Source: Mya arenaria (Eukaryota > Mollusca > Bivalvia > Myida > Myidae). Taken from it: DNA of 64,000 bases. This document shows, in pieces, positions 62,965-64,000 of this stretch (positions are counted from its first letter, which is position 1; every line of letters begins with the position of its first letter). A program made the position numbers and the translations under genes. The stretch is from contig NC_069135.1 in assembly GCF_026914265.1 (NCBI RefSeq), forward strand, positions 9,069,001 to 9,133,000. The letters are read 5' to 3'. Under the pieces are notes generated by a model. That model saw only the letters and a program-made list of their open reading frames with translations, did not search any database and was not told where the DNA came from.

Positions 62965-64000
62965 CCAAGCCTTGGGTCACATGATGGCGTAGTTGCGTGT
63001 GTACTAACCAAGCCTTGGGTCAAATGATGGCGTAGTTGCGTGTGTACTAACCAAGCCTTGGGTCACATGATGGCGTAGTTGCGAGTGTACTTACCAAGCC
63101 TTGGGTCACATGATGGCGTAGTTGCGTGTGTACTAACCAAGCCTTTGGTCACATGATGGCGTAGTTGCGTGTGTACTTACCAAGCCTTGGGTCACATGAT
63201 GGCGTAGTTGGGTGTGTACTAACCAAGCCTTGGATCACATGATTGCGTAGTTGCGTGTGTACTTACCAAGCCTTGGCGAACATGATGGCGTAGTTGGGTG
63301 TGTACTAACCAAGCCTTGGCGAACATGATGGCGTAGTTGGGTGTGTACTAACCAAGCCTTGGCGAACATGATGGCGTAGTTGGGTGTGTACTAACCAAGC
63401 CTTGGCGAACATGATGGCGTAGTTGGGTGTGTACTAACCAAGCCTTGGCGAACATGATGGCGTAGTTGCGTGTGTACTAACCAAGCCTTGGCGAACATGA
63501 TGGCGTAGTTGGGTGTGTACTAACCAAGCCTTGGCGAACATGATGGCGTAGTTGGGTGTGTACTAACCAAGCCTTGGCGAACATGATGGCGTAGTTGGGT
63601 GTGTACTTACCAAGCTTTGCCGCACATGATGGCGTAGTTGGGTGTGTACTAACCAAGCCTTGGCGAACATGATGGCGTAGTTGGGTGTGTACTAACCAAG
63701 CCTTGGCGAACATGATGGCGTAGTTGGGTGTGTACTAACCAAGCCTTGGCGAACATGATGGCGTAGTTGGTTGTGTACTTACCAAGCTTTGACGCACATA
63801 ATGGCGTAGTTGGGTGTGCACTAACAAAGACTTGACGCACATGATGGCGCAGTTGGGTGTGTACTAACCAAGCCTTGGCGAACATGATGGCGTAGTTGGG
63901 TGTGTACTTACCAAGCCTTGACGCACATAATGGCGTAGTTGGGTGTGCACTAACAAAGACTTGACGCACATGATGGCGTAGTTGGGTGTGTACTAACAAA
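62965..64000 (-). repeat. 43-bp satellite carrying exon-end plus splice-donor units, about 24 copies, runs off right edge
   Basis: Units of 43 bp. On the minus strand each reads CCAACTACGCCATCATG, a variable 6-base part, then AAGGCTTGGT(A/T)AGTACACA. Several units keep the perfect donor GGTAAGTAC (62967-62975, 63175-63183, 63604-63612); most read GGTTAGTAC. The variable part encodes FAK, CGK or CVK in units nearer the right edge and contains a TGA (ATG TGA CCC) in the leftmost units. Because 43 is not a multiple of 3, long ORFs cycle through three frames; I do not count these as genes. Confidence 0.85.

Noticed and set aside
63477-63999. Long minus-strand frames in the 43-bp satellite
   Set aside because: The unit length cycles through three frames, so openness only reflects the repeat. 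Just the exon-end/donor pattern is kept as a finding.

Overview
The window looks like nuclear DNA of an invertebrate animal, most likely a bivalve mollusc. It is AT-rich, its genes have introns with GT-AG borders, and it is full of short terminal-inverted-repeat elements, a tRNA-derived SINE, LINE scraps, a 146-bp tandem repeat rich in GTGACCTTGACC-type words (familiar from mollusc genomes) and several satellites. The taxon is inferred from this style and from the protein families, not from a marker gene.

1-41.7 kb: a tandem array of four copies of a PRMT6-like protein arginine methyltransferase gene, all on the minus strand, called A, B, C and D here. I assembled the exons by eye. D (26909-40193) is whole: 11 exons, every intron GT-AG, phases consistent, 350 codons plus stop, with the YFxSY, SAM-binding, double-E and THW motifs in place. 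A (runs off the left edge to 4582), B (10313-16812) and C (20363-21456) are broken. Repeats shared or absent at matching intron sites, and the flanks, pair B with D and A with C, so a two-gene block was probably doubled. A 45-bp minisatellite in intron 2 is absent in A and has about 1 unit in C, 4 in B and 36 in D. A degenerate copy of exon 4 with part of intron 3 lies far away in the opposite orientation at about 57.93-58.28 kb.

41.7-51.2 kb: a gene region with little repeat. A cadherin-related transmembrane protein (minus, 43521-46767, two coding exons, 1027 aa) and a secreted cholinesterase/carboxylesterase-type enzyme with an intact Ser-Glu-His triad and a probable GPI tail (plus, 49135-51180, two coding exons, 609 aa) lie 5'-end to 5'-end. 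Between them are a 786-bp TA-flanked element and a likely terminal exon of an unidentified minus-strand gene.

51.2-58.3 kb: mostly repeats. A 2.9-kb satellite of 25-bp units with 75- and 100-bp higher-order blocks, a small AATTATGAG-type repeat, a GC-rich element with two inverted arms, and the stray PRMT exon.

58.3-64 kb: a small coiled-coil protein gene (plus, 58887-60177), a (CA)n tract, LINE reverse-transcriptase scraps in both orientations, a likely terminal exon (minus, 62711-62783), and at the right edge a 43-bp satellite whose every unit seems to contain an exon end plus a 5' splice site. No rRNA, true tRNA gene, CRISPR array or operon was seen.
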